Below the pieces are notes generated by a model. That model was not told the origin of the DNA and did not search any database. It worked only from the letters and a program-made list of their open reading frames with translations. The translations under genes were made by a program, and so were the position numbers. A DNA stretch of 64,000 nt from JAFAFN01 sp963707555 (GTDB lineage Bacteria; Actinomycetota; Acidimicrobiia; Acidimicrobiales; Microtrichaceae): positions 1 through 64,000 of the forward strand of contig CAVPQM010000009.1 in the NCBI GenBank assembly GCA_963707555.1. Direction: 5' to 3'. This document shows, piece by piece, positions 45,298 to 55,154 of this stretch (position 1 is its first letter; every line of letters starts with the position of its first letter).

Positions 45298-46987
45298 GCC
45301 TCGCTGACGGAGCGCGCCGCGGGACCGGTTGCCCTCCGCACCGTCCGGGCGATCCTCGTCGCCGACGTCGATCAGCTGCGGGTTGCGGCCGCTCGCTCGG
45401 TCCTTGGCCGCACCGATGAGCTCGCGGAACAGCGGCGCCGGGTTCGTCGGGCCGGCTCTTGAACTCGGGGTGCGCCTGGGTGGCGACCCAGTACGGGTGA
45501 CCGGCGAGCTCGATGAACTCGACCAGGCGGCCGTCGGGCGACGTGCCCGAGAAGAGGAAGTCGCTGCCGTCGAAGCGGCGCCGGTAGGCGGGGTTGAACT
45601 CGTAGCGGTGCCGGTGGCGTTCGGAGATGACCTCTTTGCCGTAGGCGCGCTGCACGATCGAGCCGGGCTCGAGCATGGCGGGCTGGGCGCCCAGCCGCAT
45701 GGTGCCGCCCTTCTTGGTGACGTCGCGCTGGGAGTCCATCAGGTCGATCACGGGGTGCGGGGTCGTCGGGTCGAACTCGGTGGAGTTCGCGCCGGTCAGG
45801 CCGAGCACGTTGCGGGCGTACTCGACGGTCATGACCTGCATGCCGAGGCAGATGCCCAGACAGGGGATCTCGTGTTCGCGGGCGTACCCGGCCGCGGCGA
45901 TCTTGCCCTCGATCCCCCGCTCGCCGAAGCCGCCGGGGATGACGATGCCGTCGAGGTCCTTGAGACGTCCTGCGGCGAGCAGCCCTTCGACGTCCTCGGC
46001 CTGGATCCAGTCGATCGAGACGTCCGCGCCGTGATGGAACCCGGCGTGGTTCAACGACTCGACCACCGACAGGTAGGCGTCGGGCAGGCTGACGTACTTG
46101 CCGATGATGCCGATCCGCACCGGGAACGTGGCGTCCGCGACCCGCTTGACCAGATCGGTCCACTCCCCCAGGTCGGGGTCGCCGGCGTCGAGCCGCAGGA
46201 TGTCGCACACGACGTTGTCGAGTCCTTCGTCGTGGATGACGAGGGGGATGTCGTAGAGGCTGTCGGCGTCCGCGCAGTTCACGACGGACTCGACGGGCAC
46301 GTCGCACAACGACGAGATCTTGCGCTTCAGGTCCGAGGAGATCTCCTCGTCGGAGCGGCACACGATCGCGTCGGGCTGGATGCCACGGCTGCGCAGCTCG
46401 GTGACCGAGTGCTGCGTCGGCTTGGTCTTCTGCTCGCCGGAGGGGCCGATGAACGGCACCAGGGTGACGTGCACGTAGCAGACGTTCTCGCGGCCGACGT
46501 CGAGGCGGAACTGACGGATCGCCTCGAGGAACGGGAGGATCTCGATGTCGCCGACGGTGCCGCCGATCTCGGTGATGACCACGTCGGTGCCGTCGATGGC
46601 CAGCCGTGAGATGCGTCGCTTGATCTCGTCGGTGATGTGCGGGATGACCTGGACGGTCTTGCCCAGGTACTCGCCGCGTCGCTCTGCGGCGAGCACCGAC
46701 TGGTAGATCGAGCCGGTCGTCGCGTTCGAGTCCCGGGTGAGCTGCTCGTCGATGAAGCGCTCGTAGTGACCCAGGTCGAGGTCGGTCTCGCCGCCGTCCT
46801 CGGTGACGAAGACCTCGCCGTGCTCGAAGGGGTTCATCGTGCCCGGATCGACGTTGATGTACGGGTCGAGCTTCTGCATCGTGACCCGCAGACCTCGGGC
46901 CTTCAGGAGCCTCCCGAGGGAGGAGGCCGTGAGGCCCTTGCCGAGACTCGATGCCACTCCGCCCGTGACGAAGATGTGCTTTGCCAC
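45294..46987 (-). CDS. pyrG: CTP synthase (two late frameshifts)
   Basis: About 564 aa. The synthase domain starts VAKHIFVTGGVASSLGKGLTASSLGRLL and has EHGEVFVTEDGGETDLDLGHYERF; the glutaminase domain has GGFGERGIEGKI, the nucleophile Cys in CLGICLGMQ and the His-Glu in ATQAHPEFKS. After residue ~525 two single-base shifts (near 45447 and 45335) are needed to read RPDEPAPLFRELIGAAKDRASGRNPQLIDVGDEDRP and the stop. GTG 46987 is set by AGGAGAGG just upstream; a TACCCT box lies ~28 nt before. Confidence 0.93.
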
Positions 46988-47104
46988 AACCTCTCCTGAA
47001 TGTCGGTTCAGCCGAGGGTAGCGCGACGGGGCGGTCGCCTCGGTCACCGATGACGGCCGGTAGCCTCGCACTCCCCGACGGAACGCCGAGGACGAACACC
47101 CCAG

Positions 47105-48647
47105 ATGCCAGCTACGACAACGATTCCCGACGACACGGGGGCCCCGGCAGCGCGCCGGACGTTCCGCTGGGGCGACATGGTGGCACTGGTCACCCTCGCG
47201 CTGCTGGTGCGTCTCCCCGCGTACTTCTCGCCCAGGGCGCTGTCGTTCGACGACGGCGTGTTCTCGAACTCGGCGGTGGCCATGCGCGCCGGCGGGGTGC
47301 CGTTCCGCGACGTGTTCTCGAGCCAGGGTCCGCTGTTCCTGCCGCTGGTCTGGCTGGGCGACCTCGTCGGGTTCCGCACCATGAACTCGCCGCGCGTCAT
47401 CGCCGTGGTGTCCGGGCTCGTGATCGTCGCGGCGATCTACTGGACGGCGTCGCAGATGACCGACCGTCTGGGCGCGCTCGTCGCCGGGGCGCTCGCGGCC
47501 ACCAGCGGTGGACTCGCCTGGGTCACCGTCTCGCTCGCGTCCGACGGCCCCGCACTGGCGGCTGCCTCGCTCGCCGTGGGGCTCTCGGTCCGTCAGCGCA
47601 ACCGGCCCACCACGTGGGGCGCGGTCCTCATCGGCCTGGCGGTCGGGGCGACGCTGTCGACCAAGGCGACCGCCGCGCCGGTCCTGGTGCCGGTGGTGCT
47701 CGTGCTGCTCGCACCGTTCGTCGCGGATCTCCGCTCGCACCGCTCGGTGGTCACGTCGCTGGTACGAGGCGCGCTCGCAGCGCTCAGCGCCGCCGCGGTG
47801 TTCCTGGTGGTGAGCATCCCGCTCGGGCATGACCGAGGTCTGGGACCAGTCGGTCCGCTACCGCACCGACGCCGCGGCAGAGCGCGACGTGCTCGCGAAC
47901 GCCCGCAAGCTGTGTTCCACGCTCTGGGACCGCGACCTGGCGGTGCTCTTCTTCGCCGTGGTGGCACTCGTCGCCGGGATCGTCGCACACCGCCGCAGCG
48001 GCAGCGCCGCCACCACCGCGGACCGCAGCGACGCCTCGTGGTGGAGCCGACAGGCCTGGGCGAGCCGGGAGTGGGCACCCTCGGATCGCCTGCTCGCCAC
48101 CTCGTGGGTCGTCGTCAGCGCACTGTGGCTGGTGGTCGTCGTCAGCCCGTTGTGGCGCCCGCACGTCTCGGCCATGGCGCCGCCGCTGGTGCTGCTCATC
48201 GGGCTCTACCGGCCCCCGTGGAAGGCCGCGGCCGTGGCCGGGGTGCTCGCCGTGCCGATGGCGTTCGTGCAGCTCGACGGGCTGCTCCCTCCGGCGGAGT
48301 ACACCGGCACCGAGGCCGAGATCCTCGCAGAGCTGCGCCGACTTCCGTCCGACGCCTGGGTGATCAGCGACGAACCCGGCGTGGTGTGGCGTGCGGGCCT
48401 GCGGACCACCGACGACCTCGTCGATCCGTCGATGCTGCGACGTCACCAGGAGCGCTACACCGAGCAGAGCCTGATCGAGGATGCATCCGACCCCCGGATC
48501 TGCGCGTTCGTGGCGATCTCCGAGCAACGCTTCGCCCACTTCGACGGACTCGCCGAGGGCCTTGCCGCCGAGGGGTTCGAGCCGGTCGCCGGAGTGGGTG
48601 ACGGCGACGTGCTGTTCCTGCGTCAGGACTGCAGCGCCGGCTCCTGA
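47105..48647 (+). CDS. Polytopic glycosyltransferase, ArnT/GT39-like (one frameshift)
   Basis: About 514 aa. Several helices alternate with an early periplasmic loop RLPAYFSPRALSFDDGVFSNSAVAMRAGGVPFRDVFSSQGPLFLPL, which carries the DD-type acidic pair and the 'SQGPL' of GT39/GT-C enzymes. The frame breaks near 47825 (VVSIPLGMTEVWDQSVRYRTDAAAE). It probably transfers a sugar from a polyprenol donor to an envelope glycan. The last 25 bp overlap the end of the convergent phosphatase-fold gene. ATG 47105 has no clear ribosome site. Confidence 0.75.
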
Positions 48648-51187
48648 GGCGTTCCGTCCCGGCCAGGTCGCTGCGCGTCGGGCTCGCCCTCACCGTCGTC
48701 CGCCACACCGTCGTCCCCCACGCCGTCGTCCCCCTCGGCGCCGTGGTCGCCGTCGGAGAGGTCGCGGTCGTCGACCCGCAGCAGCAGGTGCACCAGCGAC
48801 GCGTTCGCGACGCCGATCATCATGCCGGGCACCGAGATACCCGAGTCGTTCAGCGCGAACCCGAGCACCATCGCGGTGAGCAACCCGGCGAGGGCGGCGC
48901 GCTCCTCGGGGATGCGTCGCTCGATGCCGCGCAGCCGCCAGGGGGCCCACCAGAACATCAGGCCGACGAACGCGAAGACCAGCGGCAGCATCAGCGTCCA
49001 CACGGAGCTGGTCAACACCGACAGGTTCGCGTTCAGCTTGCGCAGCACCACCGTCTGGAAGGCCTCGAACCCGTTCTCGCCGATGTCGGCGAACAGGCGC
49101 CCCAGATGGGAGCGCTGGGCGGCGGGGCGGGCCATGTCGAGGAGTCCGAACCCGACCACCACCGCAGTGGTGCACACCGCCCAGATCGCTGCGGTGCGCA
49201 GCTTGATCCTGAGGCCGAGCAGCATCCATGCCGTCACACCTGCGGACGGCACCAGCGCGAGCGCACCGCCCACGTCGGCGCCCCAGAACGGTGACCCGTC
49301 GAGCAGCACCGCCCAGGCCAGCAGCGCGACGCCGAACCAGGCCCCTCGGCGTCCGCCGACGCGGTGTGCGATCAGCGCCGCCAGGATGATCACCGAGGCG
49401 GCGAACATCGAGAACGCCGGGTTGCCCATGCCGTTGAAGCGGCCCGCGACCGTCGGCGTGTACCCGAAGACCGTGTTGAACTGCAGCGGACCCCCGATCA
49501 CGATGTCGACGCTGAGGAAGACGACGATCAACCCGAGCGTGGCGATCAAGGGATCGACCAGCTCGCGCCGCGTCGCGAAGTACAGGAGCGTCGCGACGAC
49601 CGCCGAGGTGCCCACGACGAACGCCCAGTACGCAGCGACCCCCCATTCGTGGAACGGGAAGGCGCCGGCCATGAAGGTCACGGGCAGGTAGACGAGCACC
49701 GCGAGCGACGCGATCTCGGTGACGACCCGCAGCCGCCGGCTCCCCTTGGAGAACGTGAGCAGCGCCAGTCCCCACAACACGAGCTGGACCAGCACGAACA
49801 GCGTCGAGGCCAGCCCGAGCACGTCGTCGCGGAACTCCGCCGCCCGGTCGGCCTCGACCAGGAAGTGGCTGCGGTCGGACAGCGCGTCGCCGCCGGCGCC
49901 GCGGCGCTCCATGAGCGTGCCCTCCATCGACGACGGCGGTTCGACGCCGACGAGCGAGAGGATCGACGGGGCCAGGTCGACGGTCTGCACGAACCCGGCG
50001 CGACGGGTCGTGCCCGACGACAGCAGGCCCGGTTCGATGTCGGGGGCGTGCACCCCGACGAGCGTCAGCGCGGTCGTCTCGTCGGTCGCGTAGGGCGCCA
50101 CGACGACCACGGCGTCGCGCTCCAGGTCGACCGACTCCAGCAACTTCCCGAGCAGGGCGTCGGAGCGGGCGATCGCCTGCGCCTTGAGTCGATCGCGCTG
50201 TGCCTCGAGCATCAGCGGGATCGCACCCTCGTAGCGAGCCAGGTCGGAGGCCTCGACGAGCACCACCGAGTTGGGGCTCCAGAACTCCTCGAACGACTTG
50301 GCGACCTCGTCGTTGTCGTAGCGGGTGCCGAAGGGCGCCGCCGAGTCGGCCTCGAGCAGCGTGCGCCCCACGCGGCCGTGCGCGACGATGCCGGAGCGGT
50401 CGATCAGGCCCAGGCTGGCCTCGCGCCGGAACTCGACGTCGTCGGAGTCCTGACCTCGGTCCGCGTTGGCGACCACGGCCCGGTCGACGCCCCCGGCGGC
50501 GAGCGCCTCGCCGAGCGCACCGACCTCTGCACCGAAGAGCATCCGGTCGTTCAAGCGGCGCATCGAGACCAGGCCGAAGTTGAACACCTCGCCCACCGCG
50601 GGCATGACACCGGTCCGCCAGGCGAACTCCTCGGCGGCGGGTGAGCCGTCGTAGTCGTCGAGGACCTGCGGCGGCATGGCCGTGTCGCTCTCGTTGGGAT
50701 CCGGTTCGGCCTCGGGGTTGGGGAGGACGTTCTCGGGGACCTCTTCGCCACCCTCGTCGGGGTCGAGTGCACCCGGGGGCAGCTCGACGGGATCGCCGTC
50801 CTGGTCCGAGAACCCGGACCGGGCGAGGCCGGCCACGAAGGCGAGCACGCCTGCCGAGGTGCCCTCGGTCCGCGTGCCCGCGTTGAGCGTGGCGTAGCCG
50901 TCGACGGCGTCGGTGCGCTGGGTCACGGACCGCACCGACAGGTCCCCCACCACCGATTCCGACAGCAGACGTTCAAGGTTCGGGGCGTCGTGGTCCTCGA
51001 GGTCGGACCACGACAGTGTCGGCACGGTGAACACCAGCACGCGCTCCGCCCGCCCGAGCGGGGCGTCGTCGGTCGGACCCTCCGCAGCGGCGACGTCGCC
51101 GACGAGGCCCCCGACGAGGGTGACCAGCAGCGCGAGCGCGACGGTCCGCCGGAGGCGGATCGTGTTCGAGAGGCCGAGGCGGATCAT
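48623..51187 (-). CDS. Membrane protein with alkaline-phosphatase-fold domain
   Basis: 854 aa. An N-terminal signal/helix (TVALALLVTLVGGLVG) precedes an extracellular domain of alkaline-phosphatase type: VLVFTVPTLSWSDLEDHDAPNLERLLSES, DGYATLNAGTRTEG and VVVVAPYATDETTALTLVGVHAPDIEPGLLSSGTTRRAGFVQTVDLAPSILSLVG, which match the metal-binding core (D, T nucleophile region, D-H). Then ~9-10 helices follow, ending in a highly charged Asp/Gly tail (GDDGVGDDGVADDGE). It overlaps murJ by 4 nt. It may process a lipid-linked or teichoic-like phosphate. I do not know its exact substrate. Confidence 0.75.
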   Translation of the reverse strand: MIRLGLSNTIRLRRTVALALLVTLVGGLVGDVAAAEGPTDDAPLGRAERVLVFTVPTLSWSDLEDHDAPNLERLLSESVVGDLSVRSVTQRTDAVDGYATLNAGTRTEGTSAGVLAFVAGLARSGFSDQDGDPVELPPGALDPDEGGEEVPENVLPNPEAEPDPNESDTAMPPQVLDDYDGSPAAEEFAWRTGVMPAVGEVFNFGLVSMRRLNDRMLFGAEVGALGEALAAGGVDRAVVANADRGQDSDDVEFRREASLGLIDRSGIVAHGRVGRTLLEADSAAPFGTRYDNDEVAKSFEEFWSPNSVVLVEASDLARYEGAIPLMLEAQRDRLKAQAIARSDALLGKLLESVDLERDAVVVVAPYATDETTALTLVGVHAPDIEPGLLSSGTTRRAGFVQTVDLAPSILSLVGVEPPSSMEGTLMERRGAGGDALSDRSHFLVEADRAAEFRDDVLGLASTLFVLVQLVLWGLALLTFSKGSRRLRVVTEIASLAVLVYLPVTFMAGAFPFHEWGVAAYWAFVVGTSAVVATLLYFATRRELVDPLIATLGLIVVFLSVDIVIGGPLQFNTVFGYTPTVAGRFNGMGNPAFSMFAASVIILAALIAHRVGGRRGAWFGVALLAWAVLLDGSPFWGADVGGALALVPSAGVTAWMLLGLRIKLRTAAIWAVCTTAVVVGFGLLDMARPAAQRSHLGRLFADIGENGFEAFQTVVLRKLNANLSVLTSSVWTLMLPLVFAFVGLMFWWAPWRLRGIERRIPEERAALAGLLTAMVLGFALNDSGISVPGMMIGVANASLVHLLLRVDDRDLSDGDHGAEGDDGVGDDGVADDGEGEPDAQRPGRDGTPQEPALQS

Positions 51188-52791
51188 GTGGGGGTCCCTC
51201 CACGAGGAAGTCGTCGGGTCACCGACACACCGAGCAGCCGGATGACGCCGACGTAGAGCGCCAGTGAGACGGGCACGAGCACGAGCAGCGCGACCAGGTC
51301 GAGGCCTCGGCTGTCGGGCGACCAGGCGTCGTAGGCGAACCAGACGACCACGCCGATCACCGCGGCGACCGCGGCGGTCGGCAGGAGCAGGCTGGGCAGC
51401 ACCCATTCGCCGATGCGACGCCGCAGCGCGACGAGCAGGATCACGCTGCCCAGCAGGAACGCCACGCTGTGGGCGACGCCGAGCCAGAAGATCGTCGAGG
51501 TGCCCGTCGACAGCACCGCCGCTGCGGCCATGATGCCCACGCCGACCATCGCGCCGAGTCCGCCCACGATCGCCGGTGTGCGGCTGTCACCGAGCACGTA
51601 CCAGGCTCGGGCGAGCAGGAAGAACGCCCCGTAGGGCAGCAGGCCGAGGCCGAGCGAGGCGAGCGACGCGGCGAGCAGTTCGACACCATCGCCGGCACCG
51701 GCTTGGCCGAACGCCAGCACCGACATCGCGGGGACCGACAGCGCGACGCACAGCATGGTGAGCGGCACCAGCAGCACGCACATCGAGTCGAGCGCCCAAC
51801 GCAGCGACGCCGAGAAGGATCGCAGATCACCCGAGGCGTGTTCGCTGACCAGCTCGGGGAGGATCGTCGTGTGGATCGGCTGCGCGATGATCCCGTAGGG
51901 CGCCAGGAAGAAGAACCAGCCGACCTGGTAGGCGACCACGCCACCCTCGACCGCGCCGCCGGCGATGATCGCCGCGCCGAGCAGCATGGCGGCGAACGCG
52001 TGCTGCAGGCTGGCCCACCCCGAGAGGGCGACGAGCTGGCGCAGCCCGTCGTGGCTGCGGGTGAACAGCGGCCGGAGTCGGAACCCGGAGCGGGCGACCG
52101 CGATCATCGGGGCAGCGACGAACGCGACGACACCGAATGTGCCGGCGAGCGCCAGCATGAGCTGCTCGACGAAGGTCAGGTCGAGGCCCGGATCCGGCCC
52201 CGCCATGACCCGGAACGCCACGAGGAAGCCGACCATGACGACGGTGTTCCCGATCGGGGCGAGGGCCGGGACGACGAAGCTCCGCTGCGAGTGCAGCACC
52301 GCTGTCGAGATCGCACCGAACGCGTACAGCACGACCTGCGGGATGAAGAACCACAGCAGGAACGTCGTCAGCTGCTGCTGCTGGGCTGCGATCGTCGGGT
52401 CGTCGACCGCGGCGGTGAGCAGGTCCGCGAGCCACGGCGCGCCGATCATCGCGACGATCGACACTGCGCCGAGCACCACGATCGCGACGCCGAGCAGCTC
52501 GCCGGCGAGTGTCTCGGCGCCGGCGCGGTCGCCGCGCTCCAGGTGCGACACGAAGCTGGGCACGAGCACCGCCGAGAGTGCCCCCGCGGCGAGCAGCTCG
52601 AAGAGCACGTTCGACACGGTGTTCGCGCCCTGGAACGCGTTCCCCAGGTAGGTCGTGCCGAGCACCGCTGCGATGACGAGCACGCGCAGCCCGCCGAAGG
52701 CCCGCGACACCGCAGCGGCCGCACCCATGCCGGTGGCGGACCGGACGACGGCCCGGGAGCCACCGTCCGGAGCGGTCACGGCGCCTGCCAT
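51184..52791 (-). CDS. murJ: Lipid II flippase MurJ
   Basis: 535 aa, ~14 helices. MOP-superfamily MviN/MurJ pattern: VLGTTYLGNAFQGANTVSNVLFELLAAGALSAVLVPSFV, then LLWFFIPQVVLYAFGAISTAVLHSQRSFVVPALAPIGNTVVMVGF and FLAPYGIIAQPIHTTILPELVSEHASGD. It exports lipid-linked cell-wall precursors. The start overlaps the steB stop by 16 nt and its stop overlaps the next gene (ATGA). Confidence 0.9.
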   Translation of the reverse strand: MAGAVTAPDGGSRAVVRSATGMGAAAAVSRAFGGLRVLVIAAVLGTTYLGNAFQGANTVSNVLFELLAAGALSAVLVPSFVSHLERGDRAGAETLAGELLGVAIVVLGAVSIVAMIGAPWLADLLTAAVDDPTIAAQQQQLTTFLLWFFIPQVVLYAFGAISTAVLHSQRSFVVPALAPIGNTVVMVGFLVAFRVMAGPDPGLDLTFVEQLMLALAGTFGVVAFVAAPMIAVARSGFRLRPLFTRSHDGLRQLVALSGWASLQHAFAAMLLGAAIIAGGAVEGGVVAYQVGWFFFLAPYGIIAQPIHTTILPELVSEHASGDLRSFSASLRWALDSMCVLLVPLTMLCVALSVPAMSVLAFGQAGAGDGVELLAASLASLGLGLLPYGAFFLLARAWYVLGDSRTPAIVGGLGAMVGVGIMAAAAVLSTGTSTIFWLGVAHSVAFLLGSVILLVALRRRIGEWVLPSLLLPTAAVAAVIGVVVWFAYDAWSPDSRGLDLVALLVLVPVSLALYVGVIRLLGVSVTRRLPRGGTPT

Positions 52792-53819
52792 GGCGGCAGC
52801 ACGGCATCGGCCTCCGAGCCGATGCCGAACCTGCCGAACACGTCGTCACGTGCCTGTGCGATCGCGAGCACGGTCGCGACCCGCCCGGGCAGGCGGTCCA
52901 GGTCGTCGACGGTGGAGAAGGTCAGCGGACCGTCGTGGAGCAGGCTGCTCAACAGCTCGCCACGCTCGTCGGGGTCGGCCGGCGGGGACACGAAGATCTC
53001 GGCGAGGGTGGCCGCTCGACCGGCGAGCGCCGCCTGCTCGGCCACCTCGATCGCGGCCTCTCCGGGGGTGTCCAGGCTCGACCCGGTGCCGGTCACGACC
53101 GCGACGACGACCTCGCCGCCCGCTACGTCGTCACCGCCGTCGATGCGCTGCAACCGCAGCAGTCCCGCCTCCTCGGCGTTCGCGAGCATCGGGTGTGCGA
53201 ACACGTCGGCGGGGTCCTCGGGCGCCTCGGTCGTGGTGGGCGCGAGGGTCGTGGTCGGATCGCCGACGGTCGTGCCGGGTCCCTCGACCGTGGTGGTGGT
53301 CGCAGCGTCGCCAGGCTCGTCGGAGCCCTCCGAGCCAGGTTCGGTGGGGTCGAGCAGCGCGGCCCAGAACGCGCGGCGGACCGCTTCGGGGGTCGACTCC
53401 CCCGCCCCGGCGATGGCAGCGAGCAGCTCGACCTGCTCGCGATCCTCGAGCTGCCAGGAGCTCTCGAGCCAGACGATGCCGTCGACGCGGGAACCGGCCT
53501 GACGCAGACGGGTCACCAGGTCCTCGACGGTGCCGGTGTCGACGCCGGGCTCGGCCACGACGAGCGATGTCGTCTCGAGCAGCTCGCCCTGCACCGCGTA
53601 CGGCGCCGAGGCGTCCACGTAGGCGTCGAGCTCGTCGATCTCGCGGTTCTTGTCGTCCATCGCGGCGACGGTCTCGTCGAGCGACGTCTCGACCCTGTCG
53701 AGTCGGTCCTGCAGCGAGTCGGCGATCCGGCCGTCGAGCACCGAGCCCACGACCACGCCCACGGCGAGGGCGAGGAAGAACGCCACGACGGACACGAGGT
53801 AGAAGCGGAAGGTGACCAT
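52776..53819 (-). CDS. steB: SteB/MctB-type membrane protein
   Basis: 347 aa. N-terminal transmembrane helix (FYLVSVVAFFLALAVGVVVGSVL), then a coiled coil (LQDRLDRVETSLDETVAAMDDKNREIDELDAYV), then an extracytoplasmic alpha/beta domain interrupted by a Thr/Glu-rich linker (TTTTVEGPGTTVGDPTTT). The family is MctB (Rv1698) of M. tuberculosis, described as a copper-related outer protein, and SteB of Corynebacterium, which with SteA governs daughter-cell separation. Adjacent steA strongly supports the SteAB identity. Stop is 1 nt from steA. Confidence 0.85.
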   Translation of the reverse strand: MVTFRFYLVSVVAFFLALAVGVVVGSVLDGRIADSLQDRLDRVETSLDETVAAMDDKNREIDELDAYVDASAPYAVQGELLETTSLVVAEPGVDTGTVEDLVTRLRQAGSRVDGIVWLESSWQLEDREQVELLAAIAGAGESTPEAVRRAFWAALLDPTEPGSEGSDEPGDAATTTTVEGPGTTVGDPTTTLAPTTTEAPEDPADVFAHPMLANAEEAGLLRLQRIDGGDDVAGGEVVVAVVTGTGSSLDTPGEAAIEVAEQAALAGRAATLAEIFVSPPADPDERGELLSSLLHDGPLTFSTVDDLDRLPGRVATVLAIAQARDDVFGRFGIGSEADAVLPPWQAP

Positions 53820-53820
53820 G

Positions 53821-55026
53821 TCAGGTGAAGCGTCCAGTGAGTGAGTACCAGATGTCGCGGAGGTCGAGCCACACGGTCCGCAACAGGAGCTGGAGTGAGT
53901 CGGAGACGGTGGCCACCGCCAGGATCACCAGGATCGCGGCGGCGACGAGCAGGGCGATGTCGCGGCGACGGACCCGCCCCCGGTAGAGCTGGCTCACGCC
54001 CTTGGCGTCGATGAGCATCGGACCCAACCGGAGTCGGGTCAGGAAGGTCGACGACATGCCGGCGCGGCCCTTGTCGAGGAACTCGACCATCGTGGCGTGG
54101 GTGCCGACGGCGACGATGAGCTCGGCACGGCACTCGTAGGCGAGCAGCATCGCAGCGTCCTCGCTCGTGCCCTCGATGACGAACTCCTCGTACGGCAGCC
54201 CGGCCGCCTGGAGCTCCTCACGCCCGGGGGCCCGACCGTCGGGGTGCACGTGGTGCACGAGCTCCGCGCCGCAGTGCCACGCCCGCTCGGAGAGGGAGTC
54301 GAAGTCGCCGATGATCATGTCGGGCGTGAGCTTCATGTCGAGCAGTGCATCCGCGCCGCCGTCGACGCCGATCAGCACCGGGTGGTACTCGACGATGTAG
54401 GGCCGGAGGGCCCGCAGGTCCTCCTTGTAGTCATGCCCGCGCACGACGATGAGCACGTGTCGCCCGGCGAACCGGGTGCGGATCTCGGGCACGACGATCG
54501 GCTCGAAGAGGAGGCGGGCCTCTTTCTCGATGTACTCGAGGGTGTTGACCGCGAAGCGCTCGAGCTCGTTGCCGATCGAGTCCCGTGCGCCTTCCATGAG
54601 CTCGACGACGTCGCGCACGTCGAGCACCGACCCCTCGGCGACCTCGATGCCCTCGACGACCAGCACGCCGTCGACGATGCGCAGCTCGGCGCCGGTGCGG
54701 ATGGAGTCCATGACCTCGCTGCCGACGTCGTCGATCAGCGGGATGCCGGCCTCGACCACCCGCAGCGGTCCACCGTTGGGATACCTGCCCGAGATCGACG
54801 GCGAGGCGTTGACGACCGCGGCCACACCGGAGGCGGCCAGGCCCTCACCGGCGACGCGGTCGAGATCCTGGTGGTCGATGACCGCGATGTCGCCGGGACC
54901 GAGCGTCTTGATCAGGTCCTTGGTCCGCCGACCGACCTTGGCGGTGCCGGACACCTCGACGACGGTCGGATCGCTCGCCGGTCGGGCATCAGTGGAGGAT
55001 CGACGCGTCGACGGGGGCTGCTGCAT
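53821..55026 (-). CDS. steA: SteA, cell separation protein
   Basis: 401 aa. N-terminal GxAKVGRRTKDLIKTLGPGDIAVIDHQDLDRVAGEGL and a nucleotide-binding-like part (VLIGVDGGADALLDMKLTPDMIIGDFDSLSERAWHCGAELVHHVHPDGRAPG) related to thiamin pyrophosphokinase-like folds, then one or two C-terminal helices (DIALLVAAAILVILAVATVSDSL). It corresponds to Rv1697/SteA. Start ATG 55026; upstream 127 bp spacer contains TACCAT as a -10 candidate. It heads steA-steB-murJ-phosphatase. Confidence 0.87.
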   Translation of the reverse strand: MQQPPSTRRSSTDARPASDPTVVEVSGTAKVGRRTKDLIKTLGPGDIAVIDHQDLDRVAGEGLAASGVAAVVNASPSISGRYPNGGPLRVVEAGIPLIDDVGSEVMDSIRTGAELRIVDGVLVVEGIEVAEGSVLDVRDVVELMEGARDSIGNELERFAVNTLEYIEKEARLLFEPIVVPEIRTRFAGRHVLIVVRGHDYKEDLRALRPYIVEYHPVLIGVDGGADALLDMKLTPDMIIGDFDSLSERAWHCGAELVHHVHPDGRAPGREELQAAGLPYEEFVIEGTSEDAAMLLAYECRAELIVAVGTHATMVEFLDKGRAGMSSTFLTRLRLGPMLIDAKGVSQLYRGRVRRRDIALLVAAAILVILAVATVSDSLQLLLRTVWLDLRDIWYSLTGRFT

Positions 55027-55154
55027 GGGAGATGGTGCGCCGGCTCCGGGACGGGAGGGTCCGACTACGGAGCGAGATGGTAGTTCAACTCTGCGTCGCC
55101 GACGGTGCTCGGTGTCGCTCGCCGCGCCCTCGGCGGGCCGTCCGGCGGCGCCGT

